From Hypholoma sublateritium FD-334 SS-4 (taxonomy: Eukaryota > Basidiomycota > Agaricomycetes > Agaricales > Strophariaceae), in the NCBI GenBank assembly GCA_000827495.1, contig KN817607.1:148563-169829 (forward strand): a stretch of 21,267 bases of DNA, in the 5' to 3' direction. A model generated the notes under the pieces. The model saw nothing but the letters and a program-made list of their open reading frames with translations, was not told the origin of the DNA and did not search any database. Both the position numbers and the translations under genes were made by a program. Positions 20,522-21,267 of this stretch are shown piece by piece; within the stretch, counting starts at the first letter, position 1, and each line of letters begins with the position of its first letter.

Positions 20522-21267
20522 TATTGATAATTGGAAACATGATCCCATGTAAATATCAATTTACCTTGTCAGTAACCAAACTACTGGAGCCAATACAGTG
20601 AGTAAAATGGTTAAGTACAATGATTATATAGACCCCCACATACTACAGAGAATGGCTAACTGTGCAGGGAGTCTCCTAATAGATGTTCCAAGCAGGAATC
20701 TTAAAATATCAGTATGTTGCACACAGTGCTCTATGTAAAATGCATTTCCTCCCAAGCTAGATACTACTAGATTCTCCTTAAAAATATGCATGCCCACAAA
20801 AAAACATCCAAGGAATTGGCCCATAACTGACTGAGTTAGGTAGGAGGAATAACAGTGGTAGTATATCAATGTTGTCAATTGATATGAATGATCAAATGAT
20901 GCATGCTGTTTCCTATCATCAATGAATAACTCTGTGGAATATAATTTGTTCTTCATGCGGTTTTTTGCAGTAGATAGGTCTAATTAATACCTTTCTATTG
21001 AATATCTCACCGATAAAATCCAAGAAGAATTGACTACAGTACAGGCATGTCAGTAAACATGTATTGCTGTGCAACTTCCTTGGTCAATAACTTTGTAACA
21101 AATAATGCTGTAAGCATGAGANCTTTTGGGGTGGATAGCCCTAATAAAGGCCTTTCCAACGCATATTTTACCGAAAGATTCCGAGAAGAATTGACCATGA
21201 AACAGTCAAGTCAGTGTACATGTATTGCTGTCAAACTACTTTAGTCAATAACTTTATCAATAATGAT
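20179..21267. repeat. Large inverted repeat, right arm open at the window end
   Basis: Positions 20179-20521 are the reverse complement of 20925-21267, with no difference that I found. Mirror partners sum to 41446, so the centre is at 20723. The ambiguous base at 20324 is matched by the ambiguous base at 21122. Similarity fades just inside the arms (left TTATTGATAATTGGAAACAT against mirrored TCATTGATGATAGGAAACAG), leaving a spacer of about 400 bases (20522-20924) with no gene. The right arm runs to the last base, so the full length is not visible. It may be a real foldback element or an assembly product. Confidence 0.85.

Overview
The window looks like a chromosome piece from a mushroom-forming basidiomycete (Agaricomycetes). 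The evidence is many short introns (47-62 bases is typical), a GC-rich gene-bearing left part, an uncharacterised multi-pass membrane protein of a type expanded in Agaricomycetes, and transposon proteins of fungal CACTA (Tnp2) and Helitron type. All calls come from reading the sequence; no database search was run.

Left half (1-9253) is ordinary chromosome: the 3' end of an MTR4/SKI2-like RNA helicase gene (plus), a complete eight-exon peroxisomal-type catalase gene (minus, convergent with it), about 3.0 kb of GC-rich DNA with no gene I can support, a complete five-exon gene for ribosomal protein uL14/RPL23 (plus), and a two-exon membrane protein gene (plus). These genes do not form a pathway.

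Right half (about 9254-21267) is a nest of transposable elements in AT-rich DNA. A 796-bp element with long inverted ends and an ATT target duplication (9997-10792) lies just before a decayed N-terminal fragment of a CACTA transposase gene. That gene is split by a 6873-bp Helitron (11581-18453). The insertion lies exactly between an A and a T, starts with TC, and ends 11 bases after a 7-bp hairpin. Removing it restores the transposase reading frame across the junction. The Helitron carries an apparently intact five-exon Rep/helicase gene (1575 aa) and a four-exon accessory gene of unknown function (318 aa). Its 5' side holds a vestige of a second Helitron, a 5' end and a 3' hairpin only 195 bp apart, directly abutting the inner 5' end.

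Beyond the transposase remnant come a 37-bp tandem array with alternating 74-bp order, a degenerate 63-bp array, and a large inverted repeat (arms at 20179-20521 and 20925-21267, running off the window). The arms are built from 161-162-bp tandem units and contain an ambiguous base N at mirror-image positions, so this last structure needs an assembly check.

The best candidates for something new are the Helitron accessory gene and the double-ended Helitron structure.
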